In this document: in pieces, positions 45,511 to 56,522 of the stretch
How the letters are laid out: the number at the start of each line of letters is the position of its first letter
Position numbering within the stretch: position 1 is the stretch's first letter
Origin: Phoma sp. XZ068
Taxonomy: Eukaryota > Ascomycota > Dothideomycetes > Pleosporales > Didymellaceae
Assembly: GCA_004835665.1 (NCBI GenBank)
Contig: RBKR01000018.1
Location: 1,116,001 to 1,180,000, forward strand
DNA length: 64,000 bases
Direction: 5' to 3'
Made by a program: the position numbers and the translations under genes
The notes under the pieces: generated by a model
Databases searched by the model: none
Told to the model about the DNA's origin: nothing
The model's input: the letters and a program-made list of their open reading frames with translations, nothing else

Positions 45511-48500
45511 ATGGACAAGGTAGTCAAACACTTCGGCTTCAAGAGCATCAAGGGCATCTTTGGCTTAGACACCAACACTGCAGAGGAAGCAAACGACGTA
45601 CGCAGCCCCACCCTCTTCAAACAGTGCACAAACTACCTCCCGCTGCTGCAAACGCGCTATGCACCCTTCCAAACACACACCCCGCTGACGCCATGTCTGC
45701 CCAGTCGAGCAATGCGCCTCCACCGCCGCGGCCTGCACACTCATGGCGCGCCTCTACAAGCCCATCCCCACCACCAGCCACTGCCGCGGTAGACCTCACT
45801 CTCCCTGAGAGCCCCGATACCATCTACGAGGACGACCTGCTGCCACACAGCGCACGCGCGCGTCTCGAGCAACGCCCACACGCCGCCAAGCGACGGTCAG
45901 TCAAGAAGCACACCCACCGGTATAGCGCCGTTAGAATTGTGGGCTGGCAAGAGCAGGGACTGATACGTGACCAGAACGCCCTCAGACGCCATACCGGTAC
46001 CGGATCCCGCGCGTGGATACCAGGGCCCGTCCGCAATGGGCAAGGTATGGCTGCTAGAGCACTGCAGGAGCTGTAGACCAATGTCGGGCTAACGAATGGC
46101 AGCCTGGCGCTTCAAAGGCCTTTAAACCTCTTAACAACTTCCATGGAACTGCCATCGCCGACCGTGTCAACCCAAGCCACGGCCGCGGCAAACAGAAGAC
46201 GTATAGCAAACTTGACCGCAACACAAAATCTATCGGCGTGCAGCGACACTCGGGGCAACAATTGTACCTGGAGCTAAACCCCAACCGTGTACCGGCAACC
46301 TCCAACAACGGTCCTTCACCACTCAAACGCAGAAAGACTGAGCATTCCAGCGTCGAACACCCACATGCTGCTTATCGAAAGTTTGAAAGCAGCGAAGACG
46401 ACGAGATTCAAGAGGTGCCACCGCCCACTCGCCTAGCATCCACACCACCCGCCCACTCGACCGTATCATCCCGCAGTCCCCACAGTGCAACCAGCAAACA
46501 ATCTGCCACAGAAGCGAGGCGTGTATCGCAACCTACAAGTGAATTTGCGAACACCGAAATTCTCATGAAATCGAACCTCAGGAGCATTTCACGCAGAAAG
46601 AATGCCAACGGAAACGACAAGAATACGAGGAATTTTTACGTCGAAGTTCCTTTCGTCGCCGCCGGAAGCCTCTCTCACGGACAGTCAGCAATCACCACTG
46701 ACGACGATCTTGGGCAATCCCAGGCGTCAAGAAAGTCAAATCTCCACACCTTTGAGCAAGGCGTTGCTCGGAATCTCAATCGCAATGGATCACAGTACCC
46801 AACTGGACGCGTGACGTCACCGCATTTTCCAATGCGCATCAATGAGTCGACCGCAGAGACTCACAATACAAGAGCCAGACACAACTCCACCAGAAACCTA
46901 CGGGACTTTCGACCTGCGGAAAGTGGGACCTCAGAACTCAACGGCGATCGCATTGAGAGCAGCGAGGACGAGCTTGCGCAACCAACTTCCAATACAGCAA
47001 ACTCGAGACCTAAGAAGCCATCAATAAAGGCCTCCCAGACAAGAACGAGCGCCACCAAACGAAAGAGCACCCTGAACAAATCCTTTCAGCTGAGTTTTGC
47101 TCGGTCGTATGATTTTGAGCCTGATGGGATGCGATTGACATTGGAACATACCGAAAATCCAAAGACGTTCAAAATCGTTGGCTCTGACAGCTCTGGCGAA
47201 TCCAACACCCTGAAAATTCTCAACCTTGCCAGCGTCAACAAGATTGTGTCTGATAACACGCACAGCATGAGAATTACAGGCCCAACTATGGGCGACAATA
47301 TGTACTGGTTCGACTTGACCTTTCCGGTATTCGAGGACTTCATACAGTTTCAAAAAGATTATGTCTTGCCCGAGGTCGCAGACAAAGCCCGCCATTCCGT
47401 TCCCAAGTAAGCCGACTTACGTGCTTAAACTGCTATAGCTTACAATGACAGGATCAAATTAGACGAAATATTCAAACGACCGCTGAAAAAGAACGACAAA
47501 ATTGGCACAACTCCCATGATAGACGATGCAGCGGCTTCCAGCCACGCACCAAGTGAACAGCGCAAGGCATCCGGAGGCCGCTTGCTCGATGCGTTAACAA
47601 GTAACACGCGCGCCGAAAGAGATTCAGCACCTGCGGACCGTGGAGATCCAAGACAGCCTCCAGTACCCACGCGAGTGCTAACGCGCCCGGCTCGGGCTAC
47701 CAGAGCAACAGCACCCATCCATGACCAAGATGTTCTCGAGAACGGGAAAGAGGTCGAGAAATTTTCGGTGACGGTAGGGTTAGGGAAACCTTGGCCCCAG
47801 TAAGTCTATCACTATAAGAATCTTGTCAAATTCTGATTCAAGTTCAGCCAGCTCGACTTCAGTATTGAAGAGGGTTTCCTCAAGCGACGAAGGTGTACGG
47901 TCAACTTCGACGATCTTCCCAGACTGGATGATGACGAAATGCTTAACGACAGCTTGGTGAACTTTTACATGCTGTAAGTACAAGCTGAAACGTTTGTGAA
48001 CACTCGCTAACAGTCTTCCAGCTATCTGTATAACGAGCTCAAGGTCTCGATTGATCGAGTATACTTCTTCAACACATACTTCTTCGAGTCCCTCACCAAG
48101 AACACGAAAGGGCGAGACGCGATCAACTACGATGCTGTGAGAAGCTGGACAAGGCGAGATGACGTGTTTAGCTACGACTACATCGTCGTGCCGATCAACG
48201 AGAAGTATGTTTATACGAGAAATCCATCAACCGCACACTGACTTGCGTAGATTTCACTGGTATCTAGCGATCATCTGCAATGTCGCCAACATTGTGCGGA
48301 AACCCGCCGTTGACGATCTTGAGGAAGAATCACAGGGTTTGGAACGGACGACGGATGTCCAACCGGTTGAAGCGACGACGAATAACGACATAATCGTTGA
48401 ACCCAAAGGCAAAATTGGCAGCACTGTGCCAGATGCTGGAGATCAGATCGCCAAACCAACTCCTGACGATGACGACGAGAACCTGTTCGAAGAAGAGAAG

Positions 48501-50141
48501 AAACTCAGCCTAATCGACCGAGACGAGGGGATGGCTGGCGGGGACCAGAAGCCAAAGAATCGACCCGCGGAGCAAGTGATCCCGGAGACCGCAACTGCAC
48601 CACTTCCGCCTGTCCAAGCTCAGGACATCCAGCCCGACCTACTCAGCCAACTAAAACAGGCACCAAAGAAGAAAGTAAAACGGAAACCAACAGCCCCGAA
48701 GAGAGATCCAATAAAACCAGTCATCATCATACTCGATTCGCTCTCTGCTGTCCATAGCAACGCAACCCGCGCTTTGAGGGAATGGCTCCAGGCTGAGGGT
48801 TTAGAAAAGCGCGGCATGACCGTCGAGATGGACAACAAGGGCTACTACCCCAAGTCCGCGCAGATTCCCATGCAGAGCAACTTCTCCGACTGTGGCCTTT
48901 ACGTTCTCGGCTACGCGAAAAAGTTCTTTGCGGACCCCGACGGGCTCAAGACGAAGCTCTTAACGGGGGAGATGTCTGCGGAAACGGACTGGCCGGATAT
49001 GGACCCGTTGAAGATGCGGTCTGATCTGCGGGAGCTCATTTTTAGGCTCTACGATGCACAGAAGGAAGCACGCAAGGCTAAGAAGGCTGCGAAGACGAAG
49101 GATGCGTCTGGTTCGCGGGTTGGGTCGGAGAGAGCCAGTCCTGCTGTTCAGCAGCCGACTACCAAGGAGGCTGGCGCCTCGCCCACCGTCCAGGCAGCCG
49201 CTGAGGATGAGCCGTTATTGGTGGCAGCTCCTACTGTAGTCACGCCTGCAATAGTGTCGCCCCGTCTAGGCTCACCATTTGCGCCTGAGGCACGAAGCGA
49301 GAAGGGCCACTCACACGCTGTTGAGGACGCGAAAGACGATACGCACTTCCTTCGGAATGCAACGTCACCAACAGCATCCGCAAAAAAGACAGCCCCCCGA
49401 CCGAAGCAGTCACCCGAGAAACGACGATGCAGTCCAGAGGTTCGTGTTTCCACCTCTCCACAGATCGACACTTCGTCCTACGTGCGATACGATGGCTCGA
49501 TTGGATCACGTCATCGAACGCAGCAAGTAACTGATTTGACAAGTCCGCACAGTGATGGACGTCGCAGCAAGGACGGAAAACTCCGCAAACCATCAAAGCA
49601 GACCCAAGAGCGTTCGCCATCGCGGCCCCCACAACCACGCACTCGCTCAGGCAGCCACGACGACCCCATCGAGCTCGAAGACTCGCAAGACCTCGACGCA
49701 ACAATCTACACCCAGCCCCAACCACCCAAGAAACCCCCGCCCGATATCATCGAGCTCGACCGTTCGCTGGAAATCATCGCCCCGCCGGCCCGTGCAATCA
49801 CAATGAGCCAGAGATCCCCTGCCGAACGCAAACGCAAATCTCACCGGCGAACGCTGCAACATGCTGATTCGCTGCAAGATGGCGCAAGCCAGGAGTGGCA
49901 GGAAAGTCGCGACATTACACTCGCACTGCAAGCCTCGCTCGCAGAGGGGCAGGCAGGAAATAAAGTAGATGGGGGGGATGTCGCGATGGAAGATGTGAGC
50001 GATGTACGTGCGTCGTCGCCCGCGGAGGGTTTCCCTGCGGAGCGACGTGGTGGCGGGGATGGGAATAAGGGTGTGGTTGCTGAAACACCGGAAAGGCAGC
50101 GGAGTAGCCCGGTGTTGAGCGTCGAGGAGATGGAGTGGTAG
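45511..50141 (+). CDS. Ulp2/SENP6-like SUMO protease (C48), 5' joint out of frame
   Basis: Exons 46103..47406, 47452..47799, 47848..47973, 48022..48204 and 48251..50141 join in phase (about 1283 codons). The C48 cysteine-protease domain is split over exons 5-7: LDDDEMLNDSLVNFYML, YFFNTYFFESL, FSYDYIVVPINEKFHWYLAI (catalytic His), IIILDSLSAVH (Asp) and MQSNFSDCGLYVLGYAKKF (Gln, Cys). A roughly 100-residue acidic/Lys-rich insert lies between His and Asp, as in Ulp2/SENP6 enzymes, which trim poly-SUMO chains in the nucleus. Long disordered tails with SUMO-interaction-like DPIELEDS and DIIELDRS follow. Two 5' exons are likely (45511..45597 and 45705..46044; alternatively a start at 45693). The intron 46045..46102 has good signals but shifts the frame by one base, giving an early stop, so a sequencing error or true frameshift is possible. 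Confidence 0.85.
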
Positions 50142-50781
50142 AGTCGACCGGTTTAATTGCGACATGGCTTAGATAGTGGTTGCGGATTCATCTTCATTGT
50201 GTGTATTGCATGCCGGTGCGTGTGTGCACGCTCTTCAGTGCTGGCTGGCTTGGAGGCCAGATGAGATGGATGAGTGAGATGGAATAGTTTGAGGGGGGTT
50301 GTAAATGAACCACATATCATATACCACATATTGCACCTCGCTTCTCGTATTGACGTGGGCATTCGTATTAACACTAGTATTCTCTTATTTATACTGCTGT
50401 CCATGCTTATGTTCATGTTCGTGTTCATGTTCAGCAGTTGTGCCTCTCCGAGACGACGCCTCAGTGGATTTTGTAAGGGATGTCGATGGACCACGGCAGT
50501 CTCACGGCTGTAAGACCTCAGGCGCGCAGAGGTGGAAGATGTCTTTGTCTATGCCGTGGACCCACAGAGAGTTTTCCTTCCCGCCATGTTTTGTTCAAGC
50601 GTGAAGGGTACACAGGCTCGATGGGGAGGCAGGCTGGGAAGTTGCGGTACGTCTGCGGGCTTGATACGCTCGTTCCTGCACGTGAGTTCGTTCTGGTACT
50701 GGTACACACGAATCCACGCGTTGGCGGCACTGAAAAGTACACTGGCGGGGACAAGATGTGCTGGCGATTATCACGTGTAAC
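50142..50781. other. Convergent 3' intergenic region
   Basis: 640 bp between the 3' ends of the SUMO protease and AIG2-like genes. Repeated ATGTTCATGTTCGTGTTC-like units around 50403-50432 form a short imperfect 6-bp repeat. Nothing else seen. Confidence 0.55.
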
Positions 50782-51393
50782 TCACACAGCACTCTTCAGC
50801 ACCTCTTCCTCCTCTGTCTTCGCACCATTCAACTGCCTTGTAATCCCCCCATTCACACCCCTCCCGCCCGTAGGATCCAACCCCGCAACCGCAGCATCCA
50901 CATCCCTAAACCCCTCGTCTTCTGCCTCAGCACCAACCCACCTCCCCATCTTCTCCCTAACAAAATGCTCAAAATCCCACTCCTGACTCTCCAGCCGCTC
51001 CTCCCCCGCAATCCAAATATACGTCTGCGCGCACACTTCCTCGCCCTCGACATCAACGTGCTCCGCATCGCCCGCCCGTCCCTTCCCCTCAAGAACACGC
51101 ACACTCACCTCACGCCGCGCGTACTCACTCCCCTCGAATATATCCAACCGCCATACATCCCCGTCCGTCAGCCCGGTCACCAACGTACCCCGTACGCTGG
51201 CGTCGGGTGATGGTACGATGGCGGGGTAGTCTGCGTGTCGCACTTTTCGGCGCTGGTGGGAGTGTAGGATCGCGGGGCGGATGGAGAGGAGCGAGGCGTG
51301 GATGGGTGTTGGGGGCGTGGAGGAGCCCCATATTACGCGGTGGAGGACGGGCGGGGCCATGAGTGTGCCGTAGAAGAATGCTGTGTGTGACAT
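50782..51393 (-). CDS. AIG2-like / gamma-glutamylcyclotransferase-fold protein
   Basis: 203 aa from ATG 51393, chosen because MSHTAFFYGTLM is the standard start of this family; ATGs at 51480 and 51525 would only add a low-complexity lead. The FFYGTLMAPPVL block forms the substrate-binding YGxL loop, and SVRGTLVTGLTDGDVWRLDIFEGSEY is the central strand-helix segment with the conserved acidic residue (Glu in FEGSEY). The fold (PF06094) occurs in gamma-glutamylcyclotransferases and in plant AIG2 proteins. Fungal versions are small cytosolic enzymes, most without a known substrate. The C-terminal 50 residues are acidic and Gly-rich. It is divergent from the PQ-loop gene 475 bp away. Confidence 0.88.
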   Translation of the reverse strand: MSHTAFFYGTLMAPPVLHRVIWGSSTPPTPIHASLLSIRPAILHSHQRRKVRHADYPAIVPSPDASVRGTLVTGLTDGDVWRLDIFEGSEYARREVSVRVLEGKGRAGDAEHVDVEGEEVCAQTYIWIAGEERLESQEWDFEHFVREKMGRWVGAEAEDEGFRDVDAAVAGLDPTGGRGVNGGITRQLNGAKTEEEEVLKSAV

Positions 51394-51868
51394 TGTCGAT
51401 GTGGACGTTGTGAGAAAGGGGGATGAGCGGGCACGGGAGGATTTGCGGGTTTGGTGGGTGTAGAGGGATGTCAGGTCCATGTACGTATGAAAATGAGTGA
51501 GTGACGAGGTGGGATGAAGTGGCACGGAGATTAGCCAGGAGATAAGGTTAAGCTTGCGGGAGCTAAGGCGGGACCCACGCTGGATCGAATCTTAGATTAT
51601 GCAGATCGACGAACGACGCTTTTCTCCTTTTCGCGCCAACGACAGCCGCGAGATCTGTGTCGCGTGTCCAGTCCAGTACGTCAGCAGGGCCCTACCCGTT
51701 ATCCATCCGTGTTAGGACGACCGCGTACTGCGACCACACCCGACCGTCCAGCGGCCCGTTCGTCAACCCACCGCCGTCCCATTCCGGCACTCCCGCGGCG
51801 TCCGCGCTCCCACAACACGCCCGGAAGTCCGCAGGATTCACCTCGCACGACACCAGACGACGGCCAGC
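51394..51868. promoter_or_regulatory. Bidirectional promoter region
   Basis: 475 bp between the starts of the divergent AIG2-like and PQ-loop genes. Both promoters must lie here. No specific element identified. Confidence 0.5.
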
Positions 51869-52760
51869 ATGTTCTTCCTCAATGTTATCATCAAGAATAT
51901 CGCGCCGCTGTTCATCGCCACGAGCCCCATCACCAGCTATGCGGACCAGATCTACTCGATCCACAAGACGCGCAGCTCGGCCGGCTTCTCGCTCGACATA
52001 CCGCTGATCATGCTTGTTGCCAGTATCTTAAAGTGCGTACACCTCTAATAGTACTTATACGACCAGCCACTAACATCGCAGAATCTTCTACTGGTTCGGC
52101 GCCCACTTCAGCACCTCCCTCCTCATCCAAGCCCTCCTCACCATCGCCGTGCAACTCCTCCTCCTCCACGTCGCCCTCTCAAACCGCGCCCCCACACACA
52201 CCCACACACCCTTCCAGCACGCCCTCGTCCCAACACCGACCCGCCGCCCCTACGACTTCTGGCAGTGGCGCAGCACCCGTCCCTACTGGTCCTTCATAAC
52301 CTATTTCGCTGGCACATTGCTGGTCCTACACATCCTGCTCAGCTCTACGGGGGTATTCATCCCGTACACCGATCTCCTCGGCACAATCGCGCTCGCCATC
52401 GAAGCAACACTGCCTCTACCACAGCTACTCGCAAACTGGCGGCGTCGCGGCTGCAAGGGGTTCCGTCCCTCGGTCATTGCAAACTGGGTCGTCGGCGACA
52501 CTTTCAAGATGTGGTTCTTTTTCGCGAGCGCGGCGGGCGAAGTCCCCTGGGCGTTTAAAGCGTGTGGGTTGTTTCAGGCGACGTGTGATGCGGGGTTGGC
52601 GGTGCAGTATCTTGTTTGGGGGGATGGGCCTGAAGGGGTGGCTGCTGGGGCGGAGAAGGAGGTTAGGAGTCCGGTGCCGGAGGGGGAGGGGTTTGGGGAG
52701 GGGTTTGGGGAGAAGGCGGAGGGGATTGAGATGGGGGGGTTGGCTTATGAGAGGCGGTGA
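51869..52760 (+). CDS. PQ-loop repeat membrane protein
   Basis: Two exons, 51869..52032 and 52082..52760, joined in phase (ASIL-K-IFYWFG); 280 aa. About seven hydrophobic segments are visible. The first PQ-loop-like motif is SPITSYADQIYSIHKTRSSAGFS, and the second is ATLPLPQLLANWRRRGCKGF with the true Pro-Gln pair. The family (PF04193) includes lysosomal/vacuolar cystine and basic amino-acid exporters and the SLC66A2/yeast Any1-like lipid-linked proteins. The single long loop between helices 3 and 4 (His/Thr/Pro-rich) and the length fit the SLC66A2/Any1 branch better than cystinosin, which is inference. The C-terminal tail is Gly/Glu-rich and cytosolic. The substrate is not predictable from sequence. 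Confidence 0.88.
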
Positions 52761-54184
52761 TGTGTGCCGGGGATGGTGGGTAGTGCAGGGATGCAATGGA
52801 ATGATGGGAGGGTAATGAGTTAAGAATATAATAAGACATGAGTACAGGAATTAAGAATACAAGAACACTAGAATCGATAATAGAAGAGTCACACTTGAAA
52901 TCCCACCGCTCTTGACAATACACCTTACTTCCCTCAACCCACTCATCTACTCTCATCTTTCATGCTCTTCTCGCTTCGTCTTGGTTCACTTCTTCCCCCG
53001 TCTCCATCGATTATCCCACTCAAATGTTACCTCCCCTGCACTCCTCGCATCGGTTTGTATCCCATGTAACATCCTCACACCACCACACAATTTCTCTAAA
53101 AAGACGCTAGACCCCCGCTTTCACGTGCTCCTAGACAAGTAAGCAAGCCAAGTTACTTGCTGGTCGGGAGACCTTCCCCCTCAGCAAAACTACCCACCAC
53201 TACTACTTTGGAGTTGAATTAACTACAATAGTATTTAATTTTACTGCCAAGTATATACCGAAGAAAGCATCGCGTTGGCTGCTTTGCTCCAGTTGTCTTT
53301 AATGAAACTTTAATAGTGATGTCAGGAGCATTTTTAGTAGCTCGAGCTACGGGTTGTTTAAGGGTGGCTTGATAGCTTCTGATATAGGTACTCTAACCTT
53401 ACCATGATAATATCTTCTTTTATTTCTAAATGGTTTCAATAGACTGTTTTAGCTTAACTTACACTAGCTTTTGCTACTGGATTATGTCTACTATGGTAGC
53501 TGGTATATATACTGTACGTGGAGACCCGGACCGATTGATCTGCACAAACAGGTGTACCGATCAATAACACTGCTCTTCCCACTTCATCCGTATTAAAAGG
53601 CTCTGTGTGCTACTTAAAGGCCACTTATCGTAGAGAACAATAGCAAGGGTCTAAAAGATACAAGTGTTTTTATCTTACTCATCTCCAATCTCCGATCCCT
53701 CTACCACTGCTGTGGCGTTCTCTACATACAATATATATCCCTGCTACCACAGTAGGTTTACCGATTAGGAGTGATGCACGGTGGCGCACTGGGATGAAAC
53801 TGCAATACACCGGTTCTATACTGAAGAGTGGGTCGTAAACTCTGCATGACTCGGAATGCTTGGAAGGTATTATCGCACGGTGTCATGAGCAAGTTAAGAC
53901 CAGATCCCACTAATAGGAGGTATACAATAATCGGAACGGGAGTTGTACGTCCTCCGTTTCCGTTGTGGGTCTGTGGAAGAAGAATCAATGAATCTGATTC
54001 CTATTTAGGGAAATATAGTGATGTGCTATATTCGGCCCGCTAACCATTTAAGCCTCTTATGTACTTGGTACTTTCTCATATTGACGCTCTTAGGCGCTGT
54101 TGATTGACTTAAAAGGGATTCATCCTGCACCCTCTTGTCTCTACTCTACACTCATTCCCTAGACTCACTTTTCTCCAGATCACA
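52761..54184. other. AT-rich spacer
   Basis: 1.4 kb without a gene. 53.2-53.5 kb is AT-rich and full of TA-containing words. 53.62-53.76 kb (ending CTACCACAGTAGG) resembles the end region of a decayed LTR element, but I cannot define paired ends. The last 100 bp are the leader of the DJ-1-like gene. Confidence 0.45.
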
Positions 54185-54981
54185 ATGTCAATCCTATCCC
54201 TCGCAGCTCTTTCCCTCTTTCTCGCTCCTTCGTTTGCGGCCCCCAATGCCTCATTGACTTTACGCGTTGGTGTTCTCTCTGCAGCCTCAGAGATCCAATT
54301 TCTCGACTATGGCGCAGTGGACCTTTTGGCTATGCTGTCGAACCCCTTTTTAAAGGCGATAAAAGCGCCCGAGGCTGCTCTTGATGGGTCCATCCTAGCT
54401 GAGAACATCTTCATTGCTGCAATTGGCGAAGCTGGGCCGAATACCAGAACCCCGACAAGCGCGCACCTCGATATATACAACAATGTTGGCATCGATGATC
54501 CCTCTGTTGCACCCGGAGACCTGGACATTCTGGTCATCCCTGGTGCCCCTCCATCAGCACGTTTCAGCCAACCTGTTCTGGACTTTGTCAAGGCTCACTT
54601 CGAAAACGGCACTGATATCTTAAGTGTCTGTACCGGGGCCTTTGTTGTGGCATATTCTGGAATTCTCGAGGGTAAAACGGCAACTGGAACGCGAAGTGAG
54701 CAGAATCTGCTTAAGGAAACCTTCCCCAGTGTGAACTGGGTCGACAAGCGATATGTCAAGGATGGAAACGTGTGGACATCTGGTAAGTCTGGAGATTGTT
54801 TTGCAAAGAACAGGGCACTGACTGGGCTTGAACAGGAGGCATTTTAAACGGAGTCGACATGGCTGCTGAATACATGCGCAGACGCTTTGGCAACGCCGTG
54901 ACTGATCACATCTTGCGCCATGCAGACGTCGAGAACAGGTCTGAAGATTATGATGAGCCGAATTTCTGGGCACGCAAGTAA
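54185..54981 (+). CDS. Secreted DJ-1/PfpI family protein
   Basis: Two exons, 54185..54782 and 54836..54981, in phase (WTSG|GILNGVDM); 247 aa. A signal peptide is visible (MSILSLAALSLFLAPSFAAP). The class-I glutamine-amidotransferase-like fold then shows VGVLSAASEIQFLDYGAVDLL, DILVIPGAP, and the nucleophile elbow DILSVCTGAFVVAYSGIL with Cys149. This is followed by GKTATGTR and WTSGGILNGVDMAAEYM, the usual ThiJ/PfpI helix-loop. The Cys, and the acidic residue of the FLDYGAVDL segment, agree with a functional active site. Members are chaperones, glyoxalases or hydratases (isonitrile hydratase-like). A signal peptide is uncommon in this family, but several filamentous fungi have such extracellular forms. 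Its role is unknown. Confidence 0.9.
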
Positions 54982-55468
54982 ACGGTCGATGTCGTGCGGA
55001 CTTGTCGTACTCCGACGCACCGAGTTCGGGGTTTCTACTAGCACCATGTTTGGAAGCGTATCCGAAAGTGACCTACCTATATGAGCATGCATTTCTGGAC
55101 GTTTTTAAAGTAAGACTTTTGCATTAGACTACTTGAATTTGACGTATTCTTTGTACGCAAATCTTCATTCGCCGATGCTTTGAGCCTATTTGAATCTCAC
55201 TTTTTACCTTCTTATCCTTTCCTTTCCTGCTGACCGCCAGTCCTTGGCCAAAGCTCTATATCGAAGTAGGCCAGTCTTGACGCAGAAGAGTAACGGGAGC
55301 ATTAAAGCTCAGAGTGGTTGTAGATATTAAAGTCTGACCGGTATCCATACGGCTGTTGCTTCCTTCCTTTTTTAAAATGAGACGCCGTGCTGCAGGAGGG
55401 GTGACGCGAAGATAAATTGTGGTGGATGTTACATCACAACATTAGCGAAATTTCCCTATGGGATGACA
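54982..55468. other. Gene-free spacer
   Basis: About 490 bp, ordinary to AT-rich, with nothing recognisable. Confidence 0.5.
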
Positions 55469-55588
55469 ATCAGCCTCGTCTGAATACATGTCGATCCCAA
55501 CTATACATAATACGTTCGAGCACCTGGTGACTTTTGATTCAATGCCATCCGCTGTGGACCACAGCTCCGTGTCCTCCGTGTGCGGCAC
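55469..55588 (-). pseudogene. 40-codon HET gene relic
   Basis: The minus-strand translation contains DTELWSTADGIESKVT and VGIDMYSDEAD. Aligned without gaps to the C-terminal part of the complete HET protein at 56523..58040 (DTELCSSVDGIESRVT, VGIDTYSDEAD) it is identical at 27 of 40 residues by my count. It also shares a Trp after DTEL with the second HET paralogue at 59028..60587 (DSELW). It has no start or flanking HET sequence. It is therefore the remains of a third copy of this HET lineage. The frame is still open within it. Confidence 0.85.
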
Positions 55589-56522
55589 TCTTAGGGCTGA
55601 GTCGGGCGATATTGTACGTTGTCCTTTGACTTCTTTGGGCTTCGCAAATGAAGTTTTGTCCTAGCTTATCCTAATATATACTCTCTCATTGCATATTACA
55701 TCTCCTCCTGTCAGTGGGCTTTCCATGCACACCGGTATACATGGTATAATTGGGATATTAGGTTAGATACTGTAAACTTGCTATTGTTTACACGTTCTTC
55801 CTTAATGAGACATGTTAGATACGTGGTTTAGAGTGGAATAACTAATATATAACTACCTTGACCATCGAAATTATTGGGATGTATAATAGTAGTTCTAATG
55901 TACTATTGTAGTTTTCCCGGGCGTCTTCTTGTGAGCGGTACAATATGATAGGGAGCGGAGCATTTCGTGCTTTTCAATGATTCTACGTAGTAGTTTTCAT
56001 ACTGTCAGTTGATGGAGGCGTAGTCGTTGTTTCAAGATTCCCCTGAAGTTTTGAGGGAATGCGTAACACTGTAGTGTTATTATATTACTGAGTAGGCATT
56101 CTCCTGTTGAAGCTTGTAGTACGGCAGTGGACCATGCTGTAGATTGGAAAAACAGGCTCCGGATTCGTTGATCGGGGTAAGAGAAGTGATTGAATTCCTT
56201 GCTCGGTAGATGCTGTTTAGGTATTGCTTAAATCTAGTAGGCAATTTGTTCATCCAATTCGTTTCAACTAGTTGAACTTCTCACATCCCGCAGCTCATTT
56301 GACAGATTCAAAAGATCAATTATGTATCTGCATGCTGGGAGCACCGATTACTTGGTTAGTGTGCTTCACGGCGCTGTCTCTAAGCTGTTGCGGCAAACGA
56401 GATTTTTTCAAAGTAAATTCAGCCCTGTGCTCGCCTGCTGGCTCGTCATGCTGCCAGTATTCGAACAACATAGTGCACAAATGTCACGATCTGCCTATTG
56501 TGTTTACTGTTGGTGCTTGAGA
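55589..56522. other. AT-rich spacer
   Basis: About 930 bp, AT-rich around 55.75-55.92 kb, between the HET relic and the complete HET gene. I could not extend the HET similarity of the relic into it with confidence. Confidence 0.5.
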
